A stretch of 64,000 nt of DNA from Alphaproteobacteria bacterium (GCA_030426465.1 JAUHYK010000004.1:1-64000), one strand, 5' to 3'; shown: positions 9,302-18,905, counted from the stretch's first letter. Notes: generated from the letters alone by a model not told the origin. Translations and numbers: made by a program.

Positions 9302-10123
9302 TCAGGACGACTTCGCCGCCTCTTTATTGGCGGGGCTTTTCGCTTTGGCTTTTTTCCGTTTTGGCGGTCCGTTCTCAGCCTTCGCCCTACGCGCGTCCTG
9401 AAATTCAAACGCCTCTTGAATGTCGCCGAAAAATAAGAGTTTGCCATTTTCCAGCACAGCGCCCTTGTTGGAAATTCGCTTGTGCAAATCACGGCTGTGA
9501 GATGCGAAAACAAAGATACCGGATTCCGCAATAAGATCGCGGAGGCGTTGCGCCGCCTTATTGCGAAACTCAAGATCTCCGGTGCCGAGCCACTCGTCCA
9601 GCAGTAGAACCTCCGGCTTGAACGCGGTCGATGCAGCAAAGGTCAGGCGCATGCGCATGCCGCTGGAATAAATTTTGAGCGGCAAGTGCAGATAATCCTG
9701 CAACTCTGTAAATTCCGCGATCTTGGGCGTCACCTCAGCGATCTGCTCTTCGGTGAACCCGAGAAGCCGTCCGCGGATGCGAATATTTTCATATCCGGAA
9801 GCTTCGTTATCGAGACCGAGCATCATCGATATCAGCGGCGAGATACGCCCTTCAACAGTAATACGACCTTCTGTGGGCGGCAGGATGGACGCCATTGTCT
9901 TCAAGAGCGTTGTTTTGCCGGCGCCGTTTCGCCCCAAAAGCCCGAGCCGGTCGCCGTCGCGCAACTCCATGGTGACGCCGTCAAGCGCCCGGATGCGCAA
10001 CGTCTTTTCACGCTTGATCAAACCGCCGATCGCCGCGCTTTTTACGGCCCCCACGAAGCTGCGGTTTTGCAGATGCGGCACAGGGTATTCGACCGCAACT
10101 TTATGTAATTCAATCCTGGCCAC
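9302..10123 (-). CDS. Polysaccharide ABC exporter, ATP-binding protein (Wzt/KpsT type)
   Basis: The 273 residues include Walker A (GRNGAGKT, about 78-85), signature YSSGMRMRL, Walker B VLLLDEWLGTGD and the H-loop FASHS. It pairs with the permease directly upstream to move an undecaprenyl- or lipid-linked glycan across the inner membrane. The start is a GTG three bases after the permease stop, giving M-ARIELHKV, so the two are coupled. After the ATPase core there is only a short Lys/Ala-rich tail (KRKKAKAKSPANKEAAKSS). The C-terminal carbohydrate-binding domain of O9a-type Wzt (total about 430 residues) is absent, so recognition of a terminal modification by Wzt is not expected. The gene is convergent with the fusion transferase. 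Confidence 0.92.
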   Translation of the reverse strand: MARIELHKVAVEYPVPHLQNRSFVGAVKSAAIGGLIKREKTLRIRALDGVTMELRDGDRLGLLGRNGAGKTTLLKTMASILPPTEGRITVEGRISPLISMMLGLDNEASGYENIRIRGRLLGFTEEQIAEVTPKIAEFTELQDYLHLPLKIYSSGMRMRLTFAASTAFKPEVLLLDEWLGTGDLEFRNKAAQRLRDLIAESGIFVFASHSRDLHKRISNKGAVLENGKLLFFGDIQEAFEFQDARRAKAENGPPKRKKAKAKSPANKEAAKSS

Positions 10124-10126
10124 GGT

Positions 10127-10948
10127 TTAGCACCAATAGGGGAGTCGGTGAGACAGCCTACCATAAACAGCAGCGCCGAATACAGGAGCAAGCAGCGCCA
10201 AGCCGCCGACAACAGAAAAATGCAACAGGAGGTCATCATGGCCCAGGATCGGTCCACGGATAACCTGGATCATATGGTAAAACGGGTTGAGATTCACATA
10301 TCCCGCATATTTCCCGAGCCGCTCAGGCAACCAGAAAATAGGCGTCAGAAAGAAGGAAAATGTCATGAACGCCCCGACCAACTGGCCGAAATCACGGTAA
10401 CGGGCGTTAACAACGCCCAGCGCCAGCGACATCCAGAATCCCGTCCAGACGATCAGCGCGAAACCCACAAGCGAAAGTAACGACAACCAGGTGAGAGGCG
10501 TCGAAAAAAGAAGCAGCACACACACCAGCACGATTGTCCGATAACCAACCGTGATCATCTGGGTCAATGCGAGGCGATAGGCAAACAAGCTTGTCGGCAA
10601 TGGGAACTCTTTAAAGGAATGCGCGTTCGCCAGAAAGATAGAACAGCCATTGGTGGCGAACCCGGTTATCAGACCCCATGTCAAAATTGCGCATGTGACA
10701 TAGGGAAGATGTTGTTCGATCGGGCGTCCAAATAAATAGCCGTATAGTATCGCGAGACCTGTCGCAGTCGTGGCGGTCGTAAGCGTCAGCCAGAACGCGC
10801 CAAACCCGGCGCCGCGATATTTGTTATTGAACTCGCGAAACGCCATATCGATCCATAGGGAACGACGGGCCCATCCATCCTTGAGGTCTTCATACGCCCG
10901 TTGCCAATTCGACAATCCGGCTTGATACTCGTATCTGTAGGTTGACAT
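10127..10948 (-). CDS. Polysaccharide ABC exporter, permease (Wzm type, ABC-2)
   Basis: This 273-residue membrane protein has about six hydrophobic spans. An amphipathic N-terminus with LWIDMAFREFNNKYRGAGFGAFW (ABC-2 connecting helix region) precedes span 1, and VVNARYRDFGQLV and LNPFYHMIQVIRGP sit in the expected places for Wzm/KpsM/TagG permeases. It forms the transmembrane half of the exporter with the ATPase three bases downstream. A 177-base divergent spacer separates it from the FkbM gene on the plus strand and probably holds promoters for both; I see no clear motif there. Confidence 0.92.
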   Translation of the reverse strand: MSTYRYEYQAGLSNWQRAYEDLKDGWARRSLWIDMAFREFNNKYRGAGFGAFWLTLTTATTATGLAILYGYLFGRPIEQHLPYVTCAILTWGLITGFATNGCSIFLANAHSFKEFPLPTSLFAYRLALTQMITVGYRTIVLVCVLLLFSTPLTWLSLLSLVGFALIVWTGFWMSLALGVVNARYRDFGQLVGAFMTFSFFLTPIFWLPERLGKYAGYVNLNPFYHMIQVIRGPILGHDDLLLHFSVVGGLALLAPVFGAAVYGRLSHRLPYWC

Positions 10949-11125
10949 GCTCTGCGGTTCTAATTCTCACTATGCGGCGCCAATATCACGGCGGGCCAAG
11001 GAGATAAAGCCTGAATGCCAAGTTACGCAATACCGCCCTCTATGCGGCGTTTGCCAAACCGGCCTATTCACGCCTCAGCATGAATATTCGCAAATTCCCA
11101 TAAGCAACTAGCGTCGAGTCACCCA

Positions 11126-11791
11126 ATGAAACGCCCAACCCGGAATTTTTCCGACTTTTTTAAGCACCTGAAGTCATTGGACTTTAAGCCTTCATATTGC
11201 ATTGACATCGGCGCCGCGAGCGGAACGCAGATAATTTACGAGGCATTTCCCGACGCGTGCCATATCGCATTTGAGCCTTTGCCGGAATTTCACGACGACC
11301 TCGAAAAAGCCCTGGCGCCGTACAAACACGAGATTCATCATTGCGCATTGATGGCGAAGCCTGGAGAAGACACTCTGTTGCGCCATCCTGACCGCTATGG
11401 CTCGTCCATGATGCACAGGCGCCGCAAGAATTATCAGAACCTTATCCCCGTCACGATCGATACGCTGGACGCAAAAGTCGGCGCAGAACGCGTTTCCGGC
11501 GACGTCCTCATTAAAATTGACTGTCAGGGTGCGGATCTTTTTGTCTTGCGGGGCGGCAGAAAAACACTTTCCAAAGCAAGCGTTGTCATTGTTGAAGCGT
11601 CCCTGTTCCGGTTTTGGGGAGATCATCACCCTGATTTTTTTGAGATCATCCGCTTTATGCATAACCATGGATTCGCCCTTTACGACATTCTGGACGGGCT
11701 TTACCGCCCTTATGACGATGCACTGGGCCAGCTCGACCTCGCCTTCGTAAAAGAAGACGGACCTTTCCGAAAAGCCCATCAATGGCAATAA
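11126..11791 (+). CDS. FkbM family methyltransferase
   Basis: This 221-residue protein has a complete FkbM core: YCIDIGAASGTQIIYEAF (SAM loop, about 24-40), AFEPLPEF (acidic residue for the ribose), VTIDTLDAKV and LIKIDCQGADLFVLRGG (about 127-143). Length is normal for the stand-alone family and there is no coiled coil. It probably methylates a sugar hydroxyl of the surface polymer made by this cluster. The next gene, a GT2 transferase, starts 22 bases downstream in the same direction, so the two likely form a small operon. Confidence 0.85.
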   Translation: MKRPTRNFSDFFKHLKSLDFKPSYCIDIGAASGTQIIYEAFPDACHIAFEPLPEFHDDLEKALAPYKHEIHHCALMAKPGEDTLLRHPDRYGSSMMHRRRKNYQNLIPVTIDTLDAKVGAERVSGDVLIKIDCQGADLFVLRGGRKTLSKASVVIVEASLFRFWGDHHPDFFEIIRFMHNHGFALYDILDGLYRPYDDALGQLDLAFVKEDGPFRKAHQWQ

Positions 11792-11813
11792 ATTTGCGGC
11801 ATATGAAAGCGCC

Positions 11814-12614
11814 ATGACGACGTTTTCCGTAATAACGCCGGTATTGAACGGGTCACGTTTTATCGGCGCGGCGATCGATAGCGTTCTGGCGCAATCCAAT
11901 CCCGATTGGGAGATGATCGTTATTGACGGCGCCTCCACTGACGACACCATAAATATTGTGTCAGAAAAAAGTAAAAGCGATCACCGCCTTCGCCTCATAT
12001 CGGAGCCTGATAACGGCATGTATGACGCCTTGCTGAAGGGCGTCAGCGCCGCGCAAGGCGAATGGATATGCTGGCTCAACAGCGATGATCTTTATACGCC
12101 ATGGGCGTTTGAGACGATTGCAGCCTTCTCGGCAAAAGACAGTGCGCAATGGATTTCAGGCTTTCCCGCTTGTTGGGATCTGAATGGAAATCTTCGATAT
12201 GTGCGACCCATCGGCGCCTATTCGCAAAAACGGATCGCGGCGGGCTGGCACCATCAGAACCTTCTCGGAAATTTGCAGCAGGAAAGCATATTCTTCAGGA
12301 AGTCGCTTTTTGATGCACTCGGCGCCGAACAGCTCGACCGAATCCGCGCAATGCGGTTCGCCGGCGATTTCCTGTTGTGGCGGTTTTTCGCACAGCATGC
12401 GCCGCTCAAAGTCATGCCCACAGTTCTGGGCGGGTTTCGCCGCCATGATGAAAACATGTCGCTACAACAACATCACGCCTATATGGCGGAGGTGTTGTCC
12501 ACCGATCCGGCCCAGTTGCCCAAGCCCCTATCGATTCTCGCTGGATATGGCTGGCGCCTACTGGCGGCGCGCAGCGCCGTTCAACTATGCGCTGACGCGG
12601 ACGAAACTTTTTAA
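11814..12614 (+). CDS. GT2 family glycosyltransferase
   Basis: This 266-residue GT-A enzyme has the opening FSVITPVLNGSRFIGAAIDS, VIDGASTDDT, EPDNGMYDALLKG and WLNSDDLY (DxD-type metal/nucleotide site). The DNGMYDA variant is typical of WcaA/WcaE-like colanic-acid enzymes. The C-terminal quarter holds QQESIFFRKSLF and GGFRRHDENMS. It transfers a sugar from a nucleotide donor to a lipid-linked acceptor at the inner face of the membrane. Donor and linkage cannot be inferred. It is convergent with gmd, 36 bases away. Confidence 0.87.
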   Translation: MTTFSVITPVLNGSRFIGAAIDSVLAQSNPDWEMIVIDGASTDDTINIVSEKSKSDHRLRLISEPDNGMYDALLKGVSAAQGEWICWLNSDDLYTPWAFETIAAFSAKDSAQWISGFPACWDLNGNLRYVRPIGAYSQKRIAAGWHHQNLLGNLQQESIFFRKSLFDALGAEQLDRIRAMRFAGDFLLWRFFAQHAPLKVMPTVLGGFRRHDENMSLQQHHAYMAEVLSTDPAQLPKPLSILAGYGWRLLAARSAVQLCADADETF

Positions 12615-12650
12615 GAAGGCGCGTCCCGATCACGGCCCGGGGCGCAAGAC

Positions 12651-13691
12651 CTAATCGAGTTCCGCCAGATCGGCTTCGACCATTTCACGCACCAGCTCCT
12701 CAAAGCTGATTTTATAACTCCAGCCAAGCTTCTCGCGGGCCTTGGTTGGATCGGCCAACAGCAAATCCACTTCAGTGGGACGGAAATAGCGCGGGTCGAC
12801 CTCGATAAGCACGTCGCCGGTTTTACGATTAACGCCGACCTCGCTCACACCCTCTCCACGCCACTCGATGTCCGTATTCACAAGCGCAAAGGCTTTCTCG
12901 ACAAATTCTCGCACGGAATGCATTTCGCCGGTGCCAAGCACGTAATCGTCAGCCTCGGCTTGTTGCATCATCATCCACATACCCTCGACATAATCGCGCG
13001 CATGACCCCAGTCGCGTTTGGAATCGAGATTGCCGAGGAAGAGTTTCTGTTGCCGCCCTTTTGAGATGCGCGCGACGGCGCGCGTAATCTTGCGCGTAAC
13101 GAATGTTTCTCCGCGCATCGGGCTTTCATGGTTGAACAAAATACCGTTTGAGGCGTGCATGCCATAGGCTTCGCGGTAGTTCACGGTGATCCAGTAAGCG
13201 TAAAGCTTCGCCGCCGCATAAGGGCTGCGCGGATAAAACGGCGTTTTCTCCGACTGCGGCGTTTCCTGCACAAGACCGTAAAGTTCCGATGTCGACGCCT
13301 GATAATACCGGACGCGATCCTCCATTTTCAGAATGCGGATCGCTTCAAGAAGCCGCAGCGCGCCAATTGCGTCGGCGTTCGCCGTATATTCCGGTGTTTC
13401 GAAACTGACATGCACATGCGACTGGGCGCCGAGATTATAAATCTCGTCAGGCTGTGTTTCCTGAATCAGACGAATGAGATTCGTTGAATCCGTCAGGTCT
13501 CCAAAATGCAGGAAGAACTTTGTCTCCGGCTCATGGAAGTCCTTGTAAATATCGTCTACCCGGCCGGTATTGAACGAGGACGACCGGCGCTTGACGCCGT
13601 GTACAATGTAGCCCTTCTCAAGAAGGAGCCGTGCAAGATAAGCCCCATCCTGCCCGGTGACGCCCGTAATCAGGGCGGTTTTTTGCGTCAT
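12651..13691 (-). CDS. gmd: GDP-mannose 4,6-dehydratase
   Basis: This 346-residue short-chain-dehydrogenase-fold enzyme starts [16 protein letters not shown] (NADP-binding GxxGxxG). It continues with [11 protein letters not shown], the catalytic region [21 protein letters not shown] (Tyr-x3-Lys) and [16 protein letters not shown], all diagnostic of Gmd. It converts GDP-D-mannose to GDP-4-keto-6-deoxy-mannose, the precursor of GDP-fucose, GDP-rhamnose and GDP-perosamine. No fucose synthase, Rmd reductase or perosamine aminotransferase is in the window, so the final sugar is open. In Caulobacter, gmd lies beside the S-layer secretion genes, as here. Confidence 0.95.
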   Translation of the reverse strand: MTQKTALITGVTGQDGAYLARLLLEKGYIVHGVKRRSSSFNTGRVDDIYKDFHEPETKFFLHFGDLTDSTNLIRLIQETQPDEIYNLGAQSHVHVSFETPEYTANADAIGALRLLEAIRILKMEDRVRYYQASTSELYGLVQETPQSEKTPFYPRSPYAAAKLYAYWITVNYREAYGMHASNGILFNHESPMRGETFVTRKITRAVARISKGRQQKLFLGNLDSKRDWGHARDYVEGMWMMMQQAEADDYVLGTGEMHSVREFVEKAFALVNTDIEWRGEGVSEVGVNRKTGDVLIEVDPRYFRPTEVDLLLADPTKAREKLGWSYKISFEELVREMVEADLAELD

Positions 13692-13793
13692 GCCTAAATC
13701 CTGTACTCAAATCCATGCGGCCGCCGCCACCAGCGAATGCTCACCAGCCGGGGCGGTCCGTTCCCTTCCCTGTGTCATTGTCGAAATTCGGCC

Positions 13794-14480
13794 CTAAGGC
13801 AAGTATTTGAAGTTTTTAAAGCAGGGGTGGTCGGCCCGCATGAAATAAAAATCCACTTGCCACAGGAGCTTATCGCCCGGCCGGAACATCGGTTCGACCA
13901 GGTCGGCGCAGCGGAATCCGCGCTCCTGGAGGTCGAGGATCAATTCCGGGAACCGCTTCTGACCAATCAGATTATAGGTTTCGATGCACAAGAACGCTGT
14001 ATCCGGCAGCGTTCGCGCGGCCCCGTCCAGAATGTCGACTTCGGTGCCATGGGTGTCCAGCTTGATGGCGAATGGCCCTTTAAGCCCGAGCCGCGAGACC
14101 TCGTGATCGATGCTGGTCGCATTGATCGCTTCGAGGTCATCACGCTCGCCCGCCTCACGAAAAACCGCGCCGCCATACTCATCCGCTGTTTTCGGAAAAT
14201 AGATGACGCCTGGCTCTTTCGTGACGCCGGCGAGTTCAAATGTCGTATTCGCATGGGCGGCCTGAAACGCCGACAGGTCATCGCCCCAGCTCTGCTTGGC
14301 TTCGAGAAGATGCGCGCCGGCCCGCGGCCAGTGCCGTCGCGCATTCAGTGTCCAGGCGCCTTTCGCCGCGCCGACATCGATGATGGTGGCGATATCGACG
14401 CCCCGCATCGCCATCCGCGCCAGCGCCGAGGCGTGATCGAGCGATGGGACTTCTTTTTTGCGGTTAAAAAAGTTCAGCAT
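13794..14480 (-). CDS. FkbM family methyltransferase
   Basis: The 228 residues include TIIDVGAAKGAWTLNARRH (SAM loop, about 34-52), LLEAKQSW, and FAIKLDTHGTEVDILDGA (about 130-147), all intact FkbM motifs. It is a stand-alone methyltransferase without a tail. The start ATG overlaps the end of the upstream glycosyltransferase by seven bases, indicating an operon running glycosyltransferase then methyltransferase, with gmd further downstream on the same strand. It is one of four FkbM-like genes in 15 kb, so methylation seems to be a main decoration of this surface polymer. Confidence 0.83.
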   Translation of the reverse strand: MLNFFNRKKEVPSLDHASALARMAMRGVDIATIIDVGAAKGAWTLNARRHWPRAGAHLLEAKQSWGDDLSAFQAAHANTTFELAGVTKEPGVIYFPKTADEYGGAVFREAGERDDLEAINATSIDHEVSRLGLKGPFAIKLDTHGTEVDILDGAARTLPDTAFLCIETYNLIGQKRFPELILDLQERGFRCADLVEPMFRPGDKLLWQVDFYFMRADHPCFKNFKYLP

Positions 14481-15703
14481 GCGGGGGCCCGGCCTAAAAC
14501 ATCGGTACGCAGCCAGTTCTCTTTCCGGGCGTAGATTTCCTCCATGGAATAGCCGTCAAGAATAAACTTTCGCGCCGCCTCGCCCAGCGCCTTTGCTTTG
14601 GCTTTGTCATCCAGCATCTCGCCGATAGCGGCGGCGACAGCTTTGCGGTCACGATGATCGACGCAATGCACAGTCGGCGTATCCCCGCCCGCCATTTCAT
14701 GAACGGGCTCCACATCCGATGTCACGATCGTGCAGCCGGCGCTCATCGCTTCCATCATCGACCAGGAAAGCACGAAGGGCACCGTGAGATAAACATGCAC
14801 GTCTGAAGCCTGCAGGACTTTCAAATAGTCCGGACGCGGCAAGAGCCCGGTGAAGTGAACGCGGCTCAAGTCAAGGTCGCATTCTTCGAGCATTCGTTTT
14901 TTGTAGCTGTCGCCTTCTTCGAGTTTTTTGCCGTAAGCAACCCGGTCCTGGCCGACAATGACCGCATGAGCCTTTGGGCGTTCTTTCAAAACAATCTCAA
15001 GCGCCCGTATTAATTCCGGAAAGCCGCGATACGGCTCCATGCCGCGCCCGACATAGGTGATCAATTCTTCAACGTCAGATAAATCGAGACCATCCAGCTT
15101 TAACTTGGCGCCCGGCGCCGGTCTGTATGTATCCGTATCGATCCCGTCATGCATAACAGTGATCTTGGGCAGAAAGCAGTCCGGAAATTGTGTCTTCTGG
15201 AACTCCGTCGGACATAGCGCAGCATCGCAATTAGCAAGATCCATCAGGATGGATGCGTTACGCGTTCGCGTTCGCAAATCATCATCGATACCGCGCGGCT
15301 TTTCCTGAGCCTGAAGGAAAAGAAGATCAGGCGCGTTGGATCTGTAATACCATTCAAAATACCCGACATATTTCGCTTTTGGCCATATGTCTTTGACGTA
15401 CAGCCCCGGCCCCCAACCAGAATGGGCCATGACGATATCGGGTGAGAGGCCCTTTTCTTTCAGCTTCAAGGCTGCGCGCGCAAGGGATTGTCCGTTAATG
15501 ACCGATTTTTCAAAACCGCCGACATAGGGGTGGATCTTTTCGGTGACTTCGCGATGGGGCGCGTAGTTGAAGACCGTCAACCCGGTCAGCGAGGATTCCT
15601 TGCGCTGGGTGCCAAACCAGACGTCCCAGCCTTTTTGCGCGAGATACCGGCCGAGAACGCCGAACTGCGCTGGAAAGTTGTCATGTAAGAAAAGGATTTG
15701 CAC
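14474..15703 (-). CDS. GT4 family glycosyltransferase
   Basis: This 409-residue GT-B enzyme begins MQILFLHDNFPAQFGVLGRY. It has MAHSGWGPGLYVKDIWP, YFEWYYRS, ITYVGRGMEPYRGFPELIRAL (about 215-235) and VPFVLSWSMMEAMSAGCTIV (about 305-325, E-x7-E-like donor site). The N-terminal half fits the Glyco_trans_4_3-type subfamily. It adds a sugar to a lipid-linked glycan. It lies 14 bases downstream of the HlyD-like adaptor on the same strand, so secretion and glycan genes may share a transcript. The start ATG is followed directly by the family's usual first strand. Confidence 0.86.
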   Translation of the reverse strand: MQILFLHDNFPAQFGVLGRYLAQKGWDVWFGTQRKESSLTGLTVFNYAPHREVTEKIHPYVGGFEKSVINGQSLARAALKLKEKGLSPDIVMAHSGWGPGLYVKDIWPKAKYVGYFEWYYRSNAPDLLFLQAQEKPRGIDDDLRTRTRNASILMDLANCDAALCPTEFQKTQFPDCFLPKITVMHDGIDTDTYRPAPGAKLKLDGLDLSDVEELITYVGRGMEPYRGFPELIRALEIVLKERPKAHAVIVGQDRVAYGKKLEEGDSYKKRMLEECDLDLSRVHFTGLLPRPDYLKVLQASDVHVYLTVPFVLSWSMMEAMSAGCTIVTSDVEPVHEMAGGDTPTVHCVDHRDRKAVAAAIGEMLDDKAKAKALGEAARKFILDGYSMEEIYARKENWLRTDVLGRAPAC

Positions 15704-15717
15704 GGCGCAGGCGTGTT

Positions 15718-17031
15718 CTAATCTTCGCGCATGGAGCGCGCCAGAGAATCGGTCAGCGGCTTGAGGAAATAGCTGATCGCCGGACGCGAGCCCGTGCGAA
15801 TGAACGCCTCAACCGGCATGCCCGGCACCAGAGGCGCGTTGCCCAATATTTTGCTCAATTCTTCCCCTTCCGGAATCTCGACAAGGACGAGGTAATAGGA
15901 AATACCGGCGGCTTCATCAACAAAACTGTCCGCAGAAACCGTTGTGACGACGCCGGTGGTTTCCGGCGTCGAACGGGCCCCGAACGCGGAAAAGCGCACA
16001 AGCGTTTCCTGTCCGGCTTGAATCTTGTCAACATCCTTAGGCGCGATCCGCGCCGCCACCTGCAAGCGATCGCCAATAGGCACGATTTCCATCACCGGCT
16101 CGCCAGGGCCGATCACGGCGTCTTCCGTATGCACCGAAAGGCCAAGGACGCGCCCCCCATGGGGCGCGCGAATCTCCGTGCGCCTTAGCGCTTCTTTCGC
16201 GGTTACACGCCGTTCTTCAAGCTCCGCGATCGAGACCTCCACATCCCGCAGCTCGGTAATGGCCTCTTCGCGGCCGGTCTCCTGCAATCGCTCGATTTCC
16301 AGCTCCGCCTCGGCGATAATGCTGGACGCCTCCGCAACGCTGGCGCGCAATGACCCGCGCTCGCCGGAGAGTCGCCGCGATTCGCGCTCCAGCGCCCGAA
16401 CGCGCGTTTTCGGCGCATAGCCTTGCTCATGGAGCTCGCGAACCCCAGCGAGCTCATCTTCAATAAGCTGTCGCTGGTCGCGTAATGAATCTATCTGCGC
16501 CTTGAGGCCGACAACGCGCTCATTTTGCTGCACGATGCGCTCGTTGAGCAAATCGAGCTGTGTGGCGCGGGTGGTTTTCCTCGCCTCGAACAACTGCACC
16601 TGCCCCGCAAGTTTTTCGGCGAATGCCCGATTATTCAGCACTTCAGCTTCGCCATTTGGCGACATGATGTCGTCTGCTTCATCTCGCTCGGCCTGAAGGC
16701 GGGCGCGGCGCGCATAAAGCTCTGTAAGCTGACCGTCTATCAATGCAAGGTTGGCCGACTGCACCGTATTATCCAGCCGGATTAACACATCATCAGCATT
16801 AACCAGATCCCCTTCGCGCACGAGGATTTCGGAGACAATGCCGCCTTCCAGATGCTGCACAGCTTTTCGGTTGGATTCCACGACAATATGTCCGACGGCG
16901 ATAACGGCGCTGTTAATCGGCGCAATGTAAGACCAGACAAGAACTCCGCCGAAAATCGTAAGCACGGTCAGCAACCCCAACCGCATAAAAAACCGGGCGT
17001 CTGCAGGTTTATTTACTTGCGCTTCAGTCAT
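15718..17031 (-). CDS. Type I secretion membrane-fusion protein (HlyD/PrtE family)
   Basis: The 437 residues comprise a short cytoplasmic N-terminus, one membrane span (about 16-38), then a lipoyl-like half motif (VVESNRKAVQHLEGGIV), long coiled-coil hairpins (about 95-270), the second lipoyl half RAPHGGRVLGLSVHT, and a C-terminal beta domain with VPGMPVEAFIRTG near the end. The order is that of PrtE/RsaE-type adaptors. It bridges the inner-membrane ABC transporter and a TolC-like channel. The start overlaps the end of the upstream ABC gene by eight bases, so the two are made together. Confidence 0.93.
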   Translation of the reverse strand: MTEAQVNKPADARFFMRLGLLTVLTIFGGVLVWSYIAPINSAVIAVGHIVVESNRKAVQHLEGGIVSEILVREGDLVNADDVLIRLDNTVQSANLALIDGQLTELYARRARLQAERDEADDIMSPNGEAEVLNNRAFAEKLAGQVQLFEARKTTRATQLDLLNERIVQQNERVVGLKAQIDSLRDQRQLIEDELAGVRELHEQGYAPKTRVRALERESRRLSGERGSLRASVAEASSIIAEAELEIERLQETGREEAITELRDVEVSIAELEERRVTAKEALRRTEIRAPHGGRVLGLSVHTEDAVIGPGEPVMEIVPIGDRLQVAARIAPKDVDKIQAGQETLVRFSAFGARSTPETTGVVTTVSADSFVDEAAGISYYLVLVEIPEGEELSKILGNAPLVPGMPVEAFIRTGSRPAISYFLKPLTDSLARSMRED

Positions 17032-18757
17032 TGCCGGAAACTTGCTTCTGTATTGTGCGCATATCCGGATTAAACGGCGCCACCTGCTTTGGCGCGATTT
17101 TTTTCAGGATTTCGTCGCGCGGCCCCATGGCGCGCACTTCACCATCCACCAGCAAAAGCAACTTGTCGACAAAAGCGATCGCCGATGGCCGGTGAGCGAC
17201 AATAATAATCGTCGCGCCACGCGCCTTGGCGCCCTGCATCGCTTTTACGAGCGCCGCTTCTCCTTCGGAATCGAGATTGGCGTTCGGCTCGTCGAGGACG
17301 ATCAACTTCGGATCGCCGTAAAGCGCGCGCGCCAGGCCGAGCCGTTGACGTTGTCCGGCGGAAAGCTGGCGTCCGCCGTCCCCGATCGGCGTCTCATATC
17401 CATCAGCAAGACCCAATACCATCTCGTGAGCCCCCGCCGCCTTGGCGGCGGCGATAACAGCCTCGTCGTCTATTTTTTCATGAAAGCGTGCGATGTTTTC
17501 CGCTGCGGTGCCGTCGAACAATTCAACTTCCTGCGGCAGAAAACCAATAAACGCGCCGAGCGCAGTTTGATCCCAATGGGCGATGCTGCCTTCATCAAGG
17601 CGAATCTCGCCGGAAATGGCCGGCTCAACCCCGACAAGCGCGCGCGCCAGGGTCGATTTGCCGGCGGCGCTCGGCCCGATCACGCCAAGCGCCTCGCCTG
17701 CCGCAAGGTTGAAAGTAATGCTTTTCAGCACCGGTTTTTGGACCTTGCCAGGTTTGCAAAATAGTTTTTCAACGCTGAGCGCGCCTTCAGGATCCGGAAG
17801 GACGGTGCGCTGCACCTTGTCCTTCACGATCTCCATGAAACCTTGCAGCCGTTTATAAGCGACCCCCGCCAATGCGAACTGGCGCCAATGACCCGTAACG
17901 ACTTCGACAGGCGCGAGGGCGCGGCCTGTGATGATAGAGGCGGCGATCATCACGCCCGGCGTCACCGCGCCCTGGATCGCCAATAGCGCGCCCGTTCCGA
18001 GAATGGCGGATTGCAGAAATAACCGTATCGCTTTCGTCGCGGATGTCAGACCGCCGATCATATCCGTTGCGAGCAATGTGTTGTCGCTTGCGGACGAGCT
18101 TTGCGCACGCCAGCGATTTCTCAACCTGTCGCGCATGCCCATCGCGTCCGCCGCCGCTGCATTGCGGATCGATGCAAAAACGATTTGGTCCGCGCCCGCC
18201 GCTTTTACCGCCGCGGATGCTGTCGCCTCGCGCGACGCGCGCTCATTGATGATCGCTAAAGTAAGCAAAACAAGCAAACCAACCGTCGCCACGACGCCCA
18301 GGAGCCAGTGCATGAAGAAAACAAGAAGCAAAAAGAATGGCGTGAAAGGCGCATCGAAAACGGCCGTCAAAGCCGGGCTTGAGACGAATTGGCGAATTTG
18401 GCGAAGGTCCTTTATCGGCTGTTCGGCGGATTGTACGCCTGAACGGGCCGCATCCATGGAAATATCAAATGCGGCGTCCTGAAGCTTGCCCTCAAAAGTC
18501 TCGCCGACGCGCGCCAGCAGCGCGCCGCGGGCGAAATCAAGAACCGCCATGCCGGCGAATAGCCCAAATGTCAGAAAAGTGAGAACGGCCAGCGTTTCAT
18601 AGGATCGGCTTGAAATAACCCGATCGTAAATCTGCAGCATGTAAAGCGGGCCGGTCAGCATTAAGAGGTTAACAAAAAAACTTAACCCTGCGGCCACCAG
18701 AAGCAGGCGTTTGGCCGCTTCGCGCGCTTCCATGATTTTTGTATCGGCTTTGTTCAT
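17024..18757 (-). CDS. Type I secretion ABC transporter, permease/ATPase (PrtD/RsaD family)
   Basis: The 577 residues include an N-terminal membrane domain with about six spans, opening EAAKRLLLVAAGLSFFVNLL and LYMLQIYDRVISSRSYETL, a pattern characteristic of PrtD. The ATPase has Walker A GPSAAGKSTL, Q-loop FLPQEVELFDGT, signature LSAGQRQRLGLARAL, Walker B LIVLDEPNANLD and switch AHRPS. There is no C39-like peptidase or CLD domain, as in PrtD. The substrate is most likely the RTX protein encoded just upstream (18906-21041), by the usual gene order. A stable hairpin lies in the 148-base gap between them. Confidence 0.94.
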   Translation of the reverse strand: MNKADTKIMEAREAAKRLLLVAAGLSFFVNLLMLTGPLYMLQIYDRVISSRSYETLAVLTFLTFGLFAGMAVLDFARGALLARVGETFEGKLQDAAFDISMDAARSGVQSAEQPIKDLRQIRQFVSSPALTAVFDAPFTPFFLLLVFFMHWLLGVVATVGLLVLLTLAIINERASREATASAAVKAAGADQIVFASIRNAAAADAMGMRDRLRNRWRAQSSSASDNTLLATDMIGGLTSATKAIRLFLQSAILGTGALLAIQGAVTPGVMIAASIITGRALAPVEVVTGHWRQFALAGVAYKRLQGFMEIVKDKVQRTVLPDPEGALSVEKLFCKPGKVQKPVLKSITFNLAAGEALGVIGPSAAGKSTLARALVGVEPAISGEIRLDEGSIAHWDQTALGAFIGFLPQEVELFDGTAAENIARFHEKIDDEAVIAAAKAAGAHEMVLGLADGYETPIGDGGRQLSAGQRQRLGLARALYGDPKLIVLDEPNANLDSEGEAALVKAMQGAKARGATIIIVAHRPSAIAFVDKLLLLVDGEVRAMGPRDEILKKIAPKQVAPFNPDMRTIQKQVSGND

Positions 18758-18797
18758 TAGTATTTCGCCCGTGGTAGCGGGTTACCATAAGTGGAGA

Positions 18798-18822
18798 GCG
18801 GCCCCGCGAGAACCGGGGCCGC
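18798..18822 (-). terminator. Strong hairpin between RTX gene and its ABC transporter
   Basis: GCGGCCCCG and CGGGGCCGC form a perfect nine-base-pair stem with a seven-base loop. No U-tract follows in either direction, so it is not a textbook intrinsic terminator. It lies between a high-abundance-type substrate gene and its exporter genes, a place where partial termination or mRNA-end protection is common in type I secretion operons. That role is inferred from position. Confidence 0.5.
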
Positions 18823-18905
18823 CTCCTTGGTTATCAGGCAAATTCTAGACCAATGGGTTACCAACAGCAAAACCGGCCAGAATTCGTTATTAGGACAATC
18901 TTTTC

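Noticed and set aside
9244..9639. Minus-strand frame over the 3' part of the Wzt gene
   Set aside because: It reads the same strand in another frame inside a gene with all ABC motifs; the product is Arg/Ser-rich without a family.
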